64,000 nt of DNA from Bremerella sp. JC817 (GTDB taxonomy: Bacteria > Planctomycetota > Planctomycetia > Pirellulales > Pirellulaceae). Position numbers and translations under genes: made by a program. The first letter of the stretch is position 1, and the number at the start of each line of letters is the position of its first letter. The notes under the pieces are model-generated. The model searched no databases, was not told where the DNA came from, and worked only from the letters and a program-made list of their open reading frames with translations. The DNA lies in NCBI RefSeq assembly GCF_040718835.1, contig NZ_JBFEFG010000267.1, positions 603,501 through 667,500 on the forward strand. Direction: 5' to 3'. Positions 1 through 9,038 of this stretch are shown here, in pieces.

Positions 1-598
1 ACTGGGCGTCGCTTGCGTGGCAGACTTCTCGTTCAATGCCGCCAATCAACTGACGGTCGATTGGCTGCGAAAACGCGGAGCCGAGCGGATCACGCCATCC
101 TACGATTTGAATCGCGATCAGTTGCTGGTGATGGCCGAGAACTGCGCCGCTCATCTGCTGGAACCGGTGATTCACCAGCACATGCCGATGTTCCATATGG
201 AACACTGCGTCTTCTGCAGCGTTCTTTCGCCCGGAACGAACAAAACCAATTGTGGTCGTCCGTGTGACGAGCACGACGTGAAACTTCGCGACCGTGTTGG
301 GGCCGAGCATCCCTTGAAGGCGGACGTTGGCTGCCGCAATACGCTCTTCAACAAGACTCCGCAAAGTGGAGCCGAGATCGTTCAGCCGCTGCTTGACCTG
401 GGTGTCCGCACCTTCCGCATTGAACTGCTGAACGACGATCCTCCGCAAGAGATCGCTCGGGTCATCCAACTTTACCGCGATCTGTTGGCAGGCCATGTCG
501 ATGGCGAAGACGTCTGGCGAGAACTGAAAGCACTTAACCGCGTTGGTGTGACTCGCGGCACGCTGGAGCACGATCGCGATCCCCTGGCGATCATTTAG
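1..598 (+). CDS. Peptidase U32 family protein, C-terminal part (5' end outside window)
   Basis: The open frame runs in from the left edge, so only the last 198 or so residues are present. The annotatable GTG at 17 is internal to the domain and unlikely to be the true start. The Cys cluster typical of U32 proteins is visible: MEHCVFC, then NCGRPC about 20 residues on, then DVGCRNTLFN. In this family these cysteines hold an Fe-S cluster. Members are annotated as collagenase-like proteases, but the characterised bacterial ones act in tRNA or rRNA hydroxylation or ubiquinone synthesis. The piece ends with a helical tail (ARVIQLYRDLL). rdgB follows 14 nt downstream in the same direction, so they may be co-transcribed. 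The subfamily cannot be fixed from the C-terminal part alone. Confidence 0.85.
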   Translation, partial: LGVACVADFSFNAANQLTVDWLRKRGAERITPSYDLNRDQLLVMAENCAAHLLEPVIHQHMPMFHMEHCVFCSVLSPGTNKTNCGRPCDEHDVKLRDRVGAEHPLKADVGCRNTLFNKTPQSGAEIVQPLLDLGVRTFRIELLNDDPPQEIARVIQLYRDLLAGHVDGEDVWRELKALNRVGVTRGTLEHDRDPLAII

Positions 599-612
599 AA
601 AGCAGCGGGCCC

Positions 613-1230
613 ATGCCTCGTCCTTTGTCAGATTGTACCGAGATCTTCGTCGCGACCTCGAACCCTCATAAGGTTCGCGAGTTGTCGACGCTGCTTATTC
701 CGCTGGGTATCCCGGTTCGGTCGTTGCCGGACGATGCGGATCTAGCCGCGCTCGAAGAAGATGGCGAGACGCTGCAAGAGAACGCTCGGAAAAAGGCAAT
801 CGGCCATGCCACGCAGCTTGGCCAATGGGTCTTGGCGGATGACACTGGCCTGGAAGTCGACGCACTCGACGGCGCCCCAGGCGTTCGCTCGGCCCGCTAT
901 GCCGGCGACGACGCCACCATGGCGATGAACCTGGCACTGTTAATCGAACACCTGGCAGATGTCGACGAGGAAGATCGCAAGGCTCGCTTTATGTGTCACC
1001 TCTGCGTTGCGGATCCGGATGGCAACGTTGTGCTGGAATCGAGCGGCGAGTGTCGCGGGCAGATCGGCACGGCCCCTATTGGCGAATTCGGGTTCGGTTA
1101 CGATGCGATGTTTCTCGTCGCAGGCCTCGACCAAACCTTGGCCCAACTCGACGACGACAAGACCGCAGCGGTTGGGCACCGGGGGCATGCGGCCCGAGCG
1201 TTGGTGGCTGCCTGGCAGCGGCATACCTAG
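613..1230 (+). CDS. rdgB: XTP/dITP pyrophosphatase (RdgB/HAM1 family)
   Basis: This 205-aa protein has the usual RdgB length. It hydrolyses non-canonical purine triphosphates (XTP, dITP, ITP) to monophosphates and so cleans the nucleotide pool. Visible family motifs are ATSNPHKVRE near residue 14 (substrate-binding loop), ADDTGLEVDALDGAPGV around residue 75 (metal and base binding), GFGYDAMF near residue 155 and the C-terminal GHRGHAARAL. The ATG start fits the alignment. It lies just behind the U32 gene, and its stop overlaps the stop of the convergent minus-strand gene by 4 nt. No regulatory signal is seen. Confidence 0.97.
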   Translation: MPRPLSDCTEIFVATSNPHKVRELSTLLIPLGIPVRSLPDDADLAALEEDGETLQENARKKAIGHATQLGQWVLADDTGLEVDALDGAPGVRSARYAGDDATMAMNLALLIEHLADVDEEDRKARFMCHLCVADPDGNVVLESSGECRGQIGTAPIGEFGFGYDAMFLVAGLDQTLAQLDDDKTAAVGHRGHAARALVAAWQRHT

Positions 1231-1907
1231 CCTTTGGTCGACTTCAGTACGACAACCAACTCGGGGAACTCCTGGTCGAATGCCATCTGTGTTTCCCAGG
1301 CGGTTTGATACGCCTTGGTTCGCCGTCCCAGGAAAGTTACCGCGAGCCCTAGCATCACAACGCAGGTGACGGCGATTCCGACCATCAGCGAAAACTTGGT
1401 CAGGGCCATCGTCATCGCCAGCACGCCGATCGCGAGACTGAAGACCCACGCCTTCCACATCAGCAGCAAACAGCTTCCCAGAAGGCCGGCTCGACCCAGG
1501 ATCGTCTTCCGTTCGAAGCCCGCCGGAATCCGAATGTGGGATGCTTCAACCACGTATTGGCCTGCGGGAATATCGAAGGCCTCGAACTCGTCGCGAAGCT
1601 CTTCCTCTTCGCTGGTCTCCATCTCAGCCGGCCCCAGATAGATCGGCGGCTCGATGCGCATGGTTCTCGGCGGCTGGTCTTTACGAGCAAACTCGACGAG
1701 GCTCGCTGGCAGCGGTTCGTCGACGTACAGAGCAAACGCGCTGCGGCGGACATCGACAAACGAGATCACTCGTTCTTGCTGCTCTGCTTTCCCTAACGCC
1801 GCCAACGGATTGGTCTGCGGCGAGTCCTGATCTTGGATCTGGGACCACTCCGGGCATACCAAGGCGATGTCGTCGCACCACAAAACACGCTGATTGAAGA
1901 ATCGCAT
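1227..1907 (-). CDS. Hypothetical membrane protein, paralogue of the gene at 2662-3411
   Basis: This 226-aa protein has no function I recognise. The first 130 residues look cytosolic or globular, with patterns such as YVDEPLPASLVEF and FDIPAGQYVVEASH. Two or more hydrophobic stretches follow (about 143-165 and 172-190), then a soluble tail ending FDQEFPELVVVLKS. The same order of elements, with FLDEDPPGELRKF, DLPEGTYQGAVY and FTETFPEYVVVLSS, occurs in the gene two positions upstream, so the two are paralogues. It is the last gene of a three-gene minus-strand run with gaps of 7 and 18 nt. Its 3' end overlaps rdgB by 4 nt. Confidence 0.8.
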   Translation of the reverse strand: MRFFNQRVLWCDDIALVCPEWSQIQDQDSPQTNPLAALGKAEQQERVISFVDVRRSAFALYVDEPLPASLVEFARKDQPPRTMRIEPPIYLGPAEMETSEEEELRDEFEAFDIPAGQYVVEASHIRIPAGFERKTILGRAGLLGSCLLLMWKAWVFSLAIGVLAMTMALTKFSLMVGIAVTCVVMLGLAVTFLGRRTKAYQTAWETQMAFDQEFPELVVVLKSTKG

Positions 1908-1914
1908 ATCCCTG

Positions 1915-2643
1915 CTAACCGCGACGTCCTGTCAATTGAAGCAAAGCCTGCATGATATAGCGGCGACGCTCTTCCGAAAGCATGCCACCAAACTTGATAT
2001 CCCCTTCGGTTCGCATCAGTCGTATATGGGTCGTTGCCCCACCTTTGCGTGTGAAAGACTGCGTCTCGTCGATGTTCTGCACTTCGGACCAACGGAATCG
2101 GCGGGTGCGTCCCAGTGGCCAGATTCCTTGAAAGACAATCCCTCCGTCGCGATCCATTTCGTCCGCTCGCACGACGACCTGGCCGAAGAGACTCATCAAT
2201 GCCATCCACCCCATAACCAACGTTCCCAACAGGAACGGGATGCCGAAGAGCGACAAGAACAGGTTGAACTCACCGTCCATGATCTGCGAGCCATAGATCC
2301 CCCCGAGCGAGAAGCCAGACCAGACGCACATGAACGGAATCAGGAAAAGTGCCATCCAGTTCCGAGTGGTCGCCGCGATGCGCCACCCCATGCCGCTGTT
2401 ATCGTAGGCGATCCCACGTGGGGGCATGTTGATGTCGAAGGAGAAGTTCGACTCCGCGGTCGTCGAATACCCGGTTTCGGACTGCCAACCATTGCCGATC
2501 GGGGCACCCGGCGATTTCGTCACGCCCAACAAGTTCGAGATCGAAAACGCCTCGTTACAGTCGTAGCAGATCACAATGTCTTTCTCGACATTCATCTGCC
2601 GGGCAGGGAGGTAGATCTCGCAAATAGGACATCTCAGCTTCAT
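1915..2643 (-). CDS. Hypothetical membrane protein with N-terminal zinc-ribbon-like motif
   Basis: This 242-aa protein opens with MKLRCPICEIYLPAR and then VICYDCNEAF. The two CxxC knuckles about 22 residues apart suggest a small zinc ribbon. Two hydrophobic segments follow around residues 95-115 and 130-155. The C-terminal part (residues about 165-240, with GGIVFQGIWPLGRTRRFRWSEV and THIRLMRTEGDIKFGGM) resembles the bacterial PH-like domains found in small membrane proteins. It sits between two paralogous membrane proteins with very short gaps, which implies one transcript and perhaps one complex. The function is unknown. Confidence 0.75.
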   Translation of the reverse strand: MKLRCPICEIYLPARQMNVEKDIVICYDCNEAFSISNLLGVTKSPGAPIGNGWQSETGYSTTAESNFSFDINMPPRGIAYDNSGMGWRIAATTRNWMALFLIPFMCVWSGFSLGGIYGSQIMDGEFNLFLSLFGIPFLLGTLVMGWMALMSLFGQVVVRADEMDRDGGIVFQGIWPLGRTRRFRWSEVQNIDETQSFTRKGGATTHIRLMRTEGDIKFGGMLSEERRRYIMQALLQLTGRRG

Positions 2644-2661
2644 GCATGGTGCTCCTGGTGG

Positions 2662-3411
2662 CTAACCGACGGGCATGGCCAATTGTTCGGACTCAGGCTC
2701 TTCCAGCGAGGCAGGGGACTGCGACGAAAGCACGACGACGTATTCTGGGAAGGTCTCGGTGAATTCGTCGATCGCCACGATCGCTTCCCGGCACGATTCC
2801 GACCGGGCCAGCAAGACCGCGGCCACAAAGGTTAACGCAACAGCCCCCACCGAAACCAGCCAGACATACCAGACCAGGAAAAAGAAGGCGAACAGTACAC
2901 CCACTGCCCCAAAGACAGCCGCTTTGCTGAGAAGTTGTTGCCAGTGCAGAATCCGGTACCGGCTGGTCCCCATCCGTTGCATCAGCCATTGCCGGCTGAA
3001 AGCCGCTGGGATGTCGGTCCGATAGACCGCCCCCTGATAGGTTCCCTCGGGCAGATCGATTGTATTACACATGCCCGGGAACTCTTGAATCATCCCGTCA
3101 TCTTCCTGGTACATGTACTCGAGCCCGCCGAAATAGGTAGTGCCTTGGACCCGGACGTCGGGGTAGACCTCTTCATCAACCATGAATTTGCGGAGCTCAC
3201 CCGGTGGGTCTTCATCCAGAAAGATGGTCACCGCATATTGACCATCGCCATCACAATAGAACCAGATGACCCGGCCTTCCTCGCGCATGGTATCGACGAA
3301 GGAAATCGGATCGTTCCGGAGCATGGTGTCTGCTTCTTCCGGGAGATTCTCAGGCCAGAACATCACCATGTTCGCGCCGTCGGTCCCGCCATTGCCAGAA
3401 TACTGCGTCAT
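2662..3411 (-). CDS. Hypothetical membrane protein, paralogue of the gene at 1227-1907
   Basis: This 249-aa protein is the first gene of the three-gene minus-strand run. It has a soluble N-terminal part of about 155 residues, two hydrophobic stretches at about 165-200 and a short C-terminal soluble part. It shares element order and several motifs with the protein at 1227-1907 (FLDEDPPGEL, YFGGLEYM, DLPEGTYQGAVYRTDIPAAF, FPEYVVVLSS). I do not recognise a catalytic motif. Its promoter must lie in the divergent gap 3412-3634, shared with the glycosyltransferase on the other strand. Confidence 0.75.
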   Translation of the reverse strand: MTQYSGNGGTDGANMVMFWPENLPEEADTMLRNDPISFVDTMREEGRVIWFYCDGDGQYAVTIFLDEDPPGELRKFMVDEEVYPDVRVQGTTYFGGLEYMYQEDDGMIQEFPGMCNTIDLPEGTYQGAVYRTDIPAAFSRQWLMQRMGTSRYRILHWQQLLSKAAVFGAVGVLFAFFFLVWYVWLVSVGAVALTFVAAVLLARSESCREAIVAIDEFTETFPEYVVVLSSQSPASLEEPESEQLAMPVG

Positions 3412-3634
3412 CGGGTGCTATCGTTGCTATCAATCCAGGGAGGTAAGCCAATGGGGATACTCTACCACAACTGCGAAAGGCAGGGCGACGCTCCCTTGCC
3501 GTTGGGGGATCTCGAAATAATCCAGGCGGGTTCGTCTTGCCTTGCTATGGGAAATTAGCTAATTACGCCCTTCGAACTGTTTCCGTGCTGGCAGATCGAC
3601 TTGTCGAAATCCCCATGAAACCCTGCAGCCTCCC

Positions 3635-4807
3635 ATGAAAATCGTCCAACTCATCTCCGGATTCGGCGTCAACGGAGCCATTATCCAGTGCTTGAGATTG
3701 ACCGAAGCCCTCGCCCGGCGCGGTCATGACGTTACTTTGATTGGTCGTGAAGGCTCATGGATTCAAGAGCAAGTCGAAGGGACCAACATCAAGTTTGTCG
3801 ATTCCGCACTACGCCGCTGGCCGCTGAAGCAGGTCAAACAAATGGCCCGCTGGATCGAAGACGAAAATGTCGACATCGTTCATACGCACAACACCAGCGG
3901 CCAGCTCTTTGGCATCATGCTGAAGATGTTCACCCGCGTCCCGGTCGTCGCCACGGCCCATCACACCAAAGTCCACGCCTATTGGGCGATGAAAGACTTT
4001 GTGATCGCGAACTCGGATCATACCCGTAGTGTCGAAGTTAACTGGAATCGCGTTCGCCAACAGAATGTCGAGACCGTTCGAGCCCTGATCGATCATGCCC
4101 CGATCCCTCGCAACGCCGACGAACTCCGCCAGGCCTGGCGAGAAGAACATGGCTTCCGTGAAGAGGACAAAGTGGTTGGCATCGTCGGTGACGTGTGTCC
4201 TCGCAAAAACCACCTGCTGCTGCTCAAAGCGTTGCCGGCCATTTTACGGCAAGTTCCCAATGCGAAGATCGCCGTGATTGGTAACCGCTGCCCGATCTAC
4301 ATCAAGCGGGTTCGTTCCCAGGTCATTCGGATGGGCGTTCGCGATGCGTTTCGCTTCATCAATTTCCAGAACGACATTCCCAACGTGATGCGAGCCATCG
4401 ATCTTTTAGTCGCTTGCCCCACCCAGGAAGCCTTCGGCCTGACACCTCCCGAAGCAATGGCGGCCTGCAAACCCGTGGTCGCCACGCGGGTTGGCGGTCT
4501 GATCGAGAGCGTCGCTGATGGCGAGACCGGTTACCTGGTCCCCAGCCAGAACGCTGATGCCTTGGGCGAGGCGATCATCAAGATCCTGCGCGATGACCAA
4601 TTGGCCCAGCAGATGGGCCAGGCCGGACGTGCCCGTTTCCTCGATATGTTCGACAACCACCGCAACGTGGTCCGACACGAAGAGATTTATGCCGACGTCG
4701 CACGTCGCGTCCTCCGCCGCGAGGTCGCCTGGCCTAGCGTTCCGCTGGAACCTCGGCCTGCATCGATTCCAACGGTCGGACTGCCTCCGATGGTCTATCA
4801 TCGATAG
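3635..4807 (+). CDS. Glycosyltransferase family 4 (GT-B, retaining)
   Basis: This 390-aa protein has the normal length for a GT4 enzyme that moves a sugar from an activated nucleotide donor to an acceptor, usually in polysaccharide or glycolipid synthesis. The N-terminal Rossmann domain opens with KIVQLISGFGVNGA, a GT-B glycine loop, followed by VDIVHTHN. The C-terminal donor domain has VGIVGDVCPRKNH near residue 183 and the EX7E motif QEAFGLTPPEA near residue 264, then GETGYLV. The start is the ATG at 3635. It is monocistronic in appearance, between a divergent operon and glutamate dehydrogenase. Donor and acceptor are not predictable. Confidence 0.9.
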   Translation: MKIVQLISGFGVNGAIIQCLRLTEALARRGHDVTLIGREGSWIQEQVEGTNIKFVDSALRRWPLKQVKQMARWIEDENVDIVHTHNTSGQLFGIMLKMFTRVPVVATAHHTKVHAYWAMKDFVIANSDHTRSVEVNWNRVRQQNVETVRALIDHAPIPRNADELRQAWREEHGFREEDKVVGIVGDVCPRKNHLLLLKALPAILRQVPNAKIAVIGNRCPIYIKRVRSQVIRMGVRDAFRFINFQNDIPNVMRAIDLLVACPTQEAFGLTPPEAMAACKPVVATRVGGLIESVADGETGYLVPSQNADALGEAIIKILRDDQLAQQMGQAGRARFLDMFDNHRNVVRHEEIYADVARRVLRREVAWPSVPLEPRPASIPTVGLPPMVYHR

Positions 4808-4827
4808 AACCCGACCTATTTCCCTTG

Positions 4828-4850
4828 CTTCCCCTATTCTTGAGGGGAAG
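4828..4850 (+). terminator. Stem-loop after the glycosyltransferase gene
   Basis: An 8-bp perfect stem, CTTCCCCT (4828-4835) with AGGGGAAG (4843-4850), closes a 7-nt loop 20 nt after the stop codon. No T-run follows, so it is either a weak or Rho-assisted terminator or a transcript-stabilising hairpin. Confidence 0.4.
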
Positions 4851-4935
4851 AATACAAGCGTGAGCACCACTCGCGGCATTCTCCCGATCTGCCGTTGAGA
4901 CACCTCTCTCCCATCGCGCCGTGAGGAACCCCACC

Positions 4936-6240
4936 ATGAACGCCTCTACGAGTCCTGACCTTTTCGAAGGAGCGATCGCCCGGCTGGATAAGGCTTTCCA
5001 GTTTGCCGAGATCGATGCCGAAGCGCTCGAGCGCCTGAAGCACCCCAAGCAGATTCTGCAAGTCTCGATCCCGCTTCGCATGGATGACGGATCGCTGCGA
5101 GTCTTCAGCGGTTATCGTGTGCGTCACGACGACACACGCGGGCCCACGAAAGGTGGTCTGCGATACTCACCGAGTGTCGACATCGCCGAAGTGAAAGCGC
5201 TGGCGTTCTGGATGACCTTTAAATGCGCCGTGATGAACATTCCTTATGGCGGCGCGAAAGGTGGCATCTGCGTGAACGCGAAAGAACTTTCGCGAATGGA
5301 GCTCGAGCGGCTCTCGCGCGGGTTCATCGAACAAGTCGCCGACTTCATCGGCCCCGACACCGATATCCCAGCCCCTGACATGTATACCAATGCCATGATC
5401 ATGGGGTGGATGATGGACGAGTATTCGAAGATCCATCGTCGCCGCACCCCAGGCGTGATTACCGGCAAGCCGATCCCACTGGGTGGCAGCCAGGGACGCG
5501 ACGACGCTACGGGCCGCGGAGCTTACTACTGCATTCAAGAGCTCGCTAAGAAGCGGGATTGGGTTCCGAAGCAAACGCGGGTCGCCGTCCAGGGCTTCGG
5601 CAACGCCGGGCAAAGTATCGCGCGACTTCTGCATGCCGATGGATACCAGGTGGTCGCCGTCAGTGATTCGCGCGGCGGGATCTACAAGCCTGGCGGATTC
5701 GATATCCCGAGCTTGATTCAAATCAAAAACGAGTCGCGGCGGCTTCAGGCGGTTTATTGCACCGGCTCGGTTTGCGAAGCAGTTGAGGCGAAGACCATCA
5801 CCAACGAGCAGCTTCTGGAACTTGACGTCGACCTGCTGATACCAGCGGCGCTGGAAAATGTGATCACGGCCGAGAACGCCCAGCGGATTACGGCCCCGGT
5901 GATCGTGGAAGTGGCCAACGGTCCAACCACCGGCGAGGCCGACGAGATTCTCAACGAAAATGAGAAACTGGTGATCCCCGACATCCTGGCCAACGCAGGG
6001 GGTGTGACTGTCAGTTACTTCGAGTGGGTCCAGAACCAGCAAGGGTTTTATTGGAGCCTCGAAGAAGTCCAGCAGCGGCTGCACGCCATGATGCGACAAG
6101 AGTTCAATCACATCTACGACTGGATGGTCGAAAAGAAGATCGACATGCGGACAGCCGCGTATGCGGTGGCCCTGTCTAGAATCGGCGAAGCGATCGAATC
6201 GCTGGGGACTGTCCAGTATTTTTCAGACAACGATTCGTGA
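4936..6240 (+). CDS. NAD(P)-dependent glutamate dehydrogenase (Glu/Leu/Phe/Val family)
   Basis: The protein interconverts glutamate and 2-oxoglutarate plus ammonium. I chose the ATG at 4936 (434 aa) over the GTG at 4921 because AGGA at 4923-4926 is well placed as its ribosome binding site. Family motifs are GPTKGGLRYSP, the substrate-binding block IPYGGAKGGI, PAPDMYTN and, in the C-terminal Rossmann domain, VAVQGFGNAGQ followed by ANGPTTGEADEIL. The length matches the hexameric enzymes of about 420-450 aa. The next gene is 102 nt away, so it is probably transcribed alone. Cofactor preference is not resolved. Confidence 0.95.
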   Translation: MNASTSPDLFEGAIARLDKAFQFAEIDAEALERLKHPKQILQVSIPLRMDDGSLRVFSGYRVRHDDTRGPTKGGLRYSPSVDIAEVKALAFWMTFKCAVMNIPYGGAKGGICVNAKELSRMELERLSRGFIEQVADFIGPDTDIPAPDMYTNAMIMGWMMDEYSKIHRRRTPGVITGKPIPLGGSQGRDDATGRGAYYCIQELAKKRDWVPKQTRVAVQGFGNAGQSIARLLHADGYQVVAVSDSRGGIYKPGGFDIPSLIQIKNESRRLQAVYCTGSVCEAVEAKTITNEQLLELDVDLLIPAALENVITAENAQRITAPVIVEVANGPTTGEADEILNENEKLVIPDILANAGGVTVSYFEWVQNQQGFYWSLEEVQQRLHAMMRQEFNHIYDWMVEKKIDMRTAAYAVALSRIGEAIESLGTVQYFSDNDS

Positions 6241-6342
6241 TTTTGTACATTCTCACTGGTTGGCGACCGCCCGACCGTCGTTCAGAATAGACCTTGCCCC
6301 TGGTCTGCCTTACTCGCGTTTGGTTCCACGCAAGGAATTCCC

Positions 6343-8115
6343 ATGTCGTCGCTTCGCCTGCTGGCTCTTTCTTTGATCGCCTTGAGCGTGTTCGCTCCGG
6401 CGGCTGCCTTTGCGGAAGATAACTCCGCCTCCAAACAACTCCACGCCTTGTTCGACGAAGACTGGGAGTGGCAGCTCGATAATCATCCCACCATGGGGAC
6501 ATGGCTGGGGGATCCTCGCGGCAACGATCGCTGGACCGACCTTTCGCGAGAAGCGATCGACAAACGGAAACAGCACCCGCACGAAATGCTGGAGAAGCTG
6601 CAAACGATCGACGCCAGCCAACTGACCGGCGAGGACCTGTTGTCGTACGAACTGTTCGAGTACGACCTGCGTCGCTCGATCGATGGCGAGAAGTACCCGA
6701 GCGAACTCCTGGCGGTCGATCAGCTCGATGGTCCTCAGTTCATGATGGCCCAAACGGCGACGAACATGCCGTTCAAGACCGTCAAAGATTACGAGAACTA
6801 TCTTTCGCGATTGAATAAGTATCCGAACTTCCTCCAGCAGAACGTCGACCTGCTGAAGGAAGGGCTGGAAAAACGCTGGGTCCAGCCGCCTGGTCCGCTG
6901 GGCAGTATCCCTCGCCAGATCAGTGGTCAGGTCTTGGCCGACGCTACCGACAGCCCGCTGTTCGATCCTTTCGAAGACTTCCCCGATTCGATATCAGCCG
7001 AAGACCAGGCTCGCCTGAAGAAGGCGGGTAAAGAAGCGATCGCCAATCAAGTCTTCCCAGCGCTGCTGAAATTTAAGGCGTTCCTGGAAGACGAATACCT
7101 TCCGAACGCCGCCGAGATCATTGGTGCTTCGGCGCTTCCCAACGGCAAGCAGTACTACGCCTTCCGCTGCCGCGCTTCGACGACGACCGATCTAAGTCCG
7201 GAAGAGATTCACGAGATCGGCATGAGCGAAGTGAAGCGAATCCGGGGCGAGATGGAGAAGGTCATTCGCGAGTCTGGCTTCGAAGGGGACTTCGACGACT
7301 TCATCAAATTCCTGAAGACTGATCCGCAGTTCTATTACACCGACCCCAACGACCTGTTGATTGGCTACCGCGACATTGCCAAGCGAGTCGATGCGGAACT
7401 GCCCAAGCTGTTCGTTGAACTGCCTCGGCTTCCCTACGGTGTGAAGGCCTTCCCGGACTATGAAGCGCCAAACCAGACTTCGGCACGGTACTACCCTGGT
7501 GCACCGGAAGCGGCCCGAGCCGGTTTCTTCATGGCGAACACCTACGCATTGGACAGCCGTCCGAAGTATGAAATGGAAGCGTTGACACTGCATGAAGCGG
7601 TCCCAGGTCACCACCTGCAGATCGCTCGCGCCCAGGAACTTACCGACCTGCCAAACTTCCGACGTCATGGGCACTTCACCGCGTATGTTGAAGGTTGGGC
7701 TTTGTACGCCGAGTCGCTGGGGGAAGAGATGGGCTTTTACCAGACCCCTTACGACAAGTTCGGCCAGCTTACCTTCGAGATGTGGCGAGCTTGCCGCCTG
7801 GTGGTCGATACCGGCATCCACAACATGGGTTGGAGCCGAGCCCAGGCCATCAAGTTCTTTAAAGAAAACAGCGGCAAGAGCGACCTGGAAGTTGCCGTCG
7901 AGATCGATCGCTATATCGTCTGGCCAGGCCAGGCCCTGGGCTACAAGATTGGCGAGCTGAAAATCAAGCAGCTGCGAGCCAAGGCCGAAACGGAACTGGG
8001 GGAAGATTTCGATCTTCGCGAGTTCCATAACGTGGTTCTCGATAGCGGTGCTCTCCCGCTCCCGATTCTGGAACGGCAGGTCGATCGCTGGATTTCCGAA
8101 AAGAAAGCGGGCTAA
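6343..8115 (+). CDS. Secreted DUF885 family putative zinc metallopeptidase
   Basis: This 590-aa precursor begins with a Sec signal peptide (hydrophobic core LLALSLIALSVFAPAAA, likely cleaved after AFA near residue 24). DUF885 proteins are a widespread, mostly uncharacterised family related to M32/M3-like zinc peptidases. The signature is present: LTLHEAVPGHHLQIA around residue 423, giving the HExxPGHH motif, with a glutamate-containing segment EGWALYAESLGEEMG about 30 residues later. The length is normal for the family. It appears monocistronic: a strong terminator begins 32 nt after the stop. Substrate unknown. Confidence 0.9.
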   Translation: MSSLRLLALSLIALSVFAPAAAFAEDNSASKQLHALFDEDWEWQLDNHPTMGTWLGDPRGNDRWTDLSREAIDKRKQHPHEMLEKLQTIDASQLTGEDLLSYELFEYDLRRSIDGEKYPSELLAVDQLDGPQFMMAQTATNMPFKTVKDYENYLSRLNKYPNFLQQNVDLLKEGLEKRWVQPPGPLGSIPRQISGQVLADATDSPLFDPFEDFPDSISAEDQARLKKAGKEAIANQVFPALLKFKAFLEDEYLPNAAEIIGASALPNGKQYYAFRCRASTTTDLSPEEIHEIGMSEVKRIRGEMEKVIRESGFEGDFDDFIKFLKTDPQFYYTDPNDLLIGYRDIAKRVDAELPKLFVELPRLPYGVKAFPDYEAPNQTSARYYPGAPEAARAGFFMANTYALDSRPKYEMEALTLHEAVPGHHLQIARAQELTDLPNFRRHGHFTAYVEGWALYAESLGEEMGFYQTPYDKFGQLTFEMWRACRLVVDTGIHNMGWSRAQAIKFFKENSGKSDLEVAVEIDRYIVWPGQALGYKIGELKIKQLRAKAETELGEDFDLREFHNVVLDSGALPLPILERQVDRWISEKKAG

Positions 8116-8147
8116 AAACTTCCGTTCCGCCCGTTAATCGCGTCCAA

Positions 8148-8205
8148 AAGCTGCGGTTTCCGACATCAGGCCTTTTTCTTCCTGATACGGGACCGCGGCT
8201 TTTTT
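8148..8205 (+). terminator. Rho-independent terminator ending one base before the next start codon
   Basis: The outer stem AGCTGCGGT (8149-8157) pairs with ACCGCGGCT (8192-8200) with one G-U, and an inner stem ATCAGG (8165-8170) pairs with CCTGAT (8181-8186). Six T residues follow (8200-8205). The ATG of the DUF1295 gene begins at 8207, so the hairpin also occupies the place where its ribosome binding site would be. Confidence 0.8.
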
Positions 8206-8206
8206 C

Positions 8207-9028
8207 ATGGACTTCAGCACCTTACTTCTGACCAACGCCGGCATCGTGCTGGGCTGCATGGTGCTGCTATGGCTGCTGAGTCTGGTCCTGAAGGATGCCA
8301 GTATCGTCGACATCTTTTGGGGCTTCGGCTTCGTGGTGATCGCCTGGAGCTCGGTCTTGAATGCAGCAGCCCCGAGCCTTCTGGCGTGGATCCTGGTCGG
8401 TATGGTCACCCTGTGGGGCTGCCGTCTGGCTGGCTACTTAGCCTGGCGCAACATCGGCAAGGGGGAAGATTCTCGCTACCGCGAGATGCGAGAGAAGCCC
8501 GGTCGGAACTTCGCTCTCTTCAGCCTGGTGGTCGTTTACGGCCTCCAGGGGACGATCATGTGGATCGTTTCTTTGCCTCTCCAAATTATGCCAACATTGG
8601 AAGGCTCATTCACGGCCCTCTCGGTGCTGGGCATTGGATTGTGGATGATCGGTCTCGCCTTCGAATCGATCGGCGACTGGCAACTGTCTCGCTTCAAGAG
8701 CGATCCATCGAACAAAGGCAAGGTGCTTGATCAGGGATTGTGGCGCTACACACGGCATCCGAATTACTTCGGAGACTGTGTGCTCTGGTGGGGCTACTAC
8801 ATTCTGGTGGTGTCGGTCGATGAATCGGCATGGTGGACCGTGATCGGTCCGGCGCTGATGACGTTCTGCCTGCTGTGGTTCTCTGGCGTCGCCCACCTCG
8901 AGAAACGGATCCCGAACCGTCGCCCCGAGTACGCCGATTACATTCGCCGTACGAGTGCCTTCTTCCCTTGGCCACCGGAATCGAAGTCGTCGTCCTCGCC
9001 GGTTCATAGTCATTCCCCAACTCCTTAG
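8207..9028 (+). CDS. DUF1295 family membrane protein (steroid 5-alpha-reductase/isoprenylcysteine methyltransferase-like fold)
   Basis: This 273-aa integral membrane protein has about six or seven hydrophobic helices. The characteristic DUF1295 motifs are present: DASIVDIFWGFGF near residue 27, RYREMR around residue 88, and the C-terminal cofactor-binding block GLWRYTRHPNYFGD near residue 176, where NADPH binds in the reductase relatives. It leads an operon with an FAD oxidoreductase, DUF1365 and a cyclopropane synthase, pointing to lipid acyl-chain modification. The start is odd: a terminator hairpin and T-run abut the ATG and no Shine-Dalgarno sequence is visible. Confidence 0.88.
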   Translation: MDFSTLLLTNAGIVLGCMVLLWLLSLVLKDASIVDIFWGFGFVVIAWSSVLNAAAPSLLAWILVGMVTLWGCRLAGYLAWRNIGKGEDSRYREMREKPGRNFALFSLVVVYGLQGTIMWIVSLPLQIMPTLEGSFTALSVLGIGLWMIGLAFESIGDWQLSRFKSDPSNKGKVLDQGLWRYTRHPNYFGDCVLWWGYYILVVSVDESAWWTVIGPALMTFCLLWFSGVAHLEKRIPNRRPEYADYIRRTSAFFPWPPESKSSSSPVHSHSPTP

Positions 9029-9038
9029 GAGCTCGTCG

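Noticed and set aside
1894..2835. 313-codon plus-strand frame
   Set aside because: It is the complement of the zinc-ribbon membrane protein gene and has no recognisable family; GC-rich antisense frames are common here.
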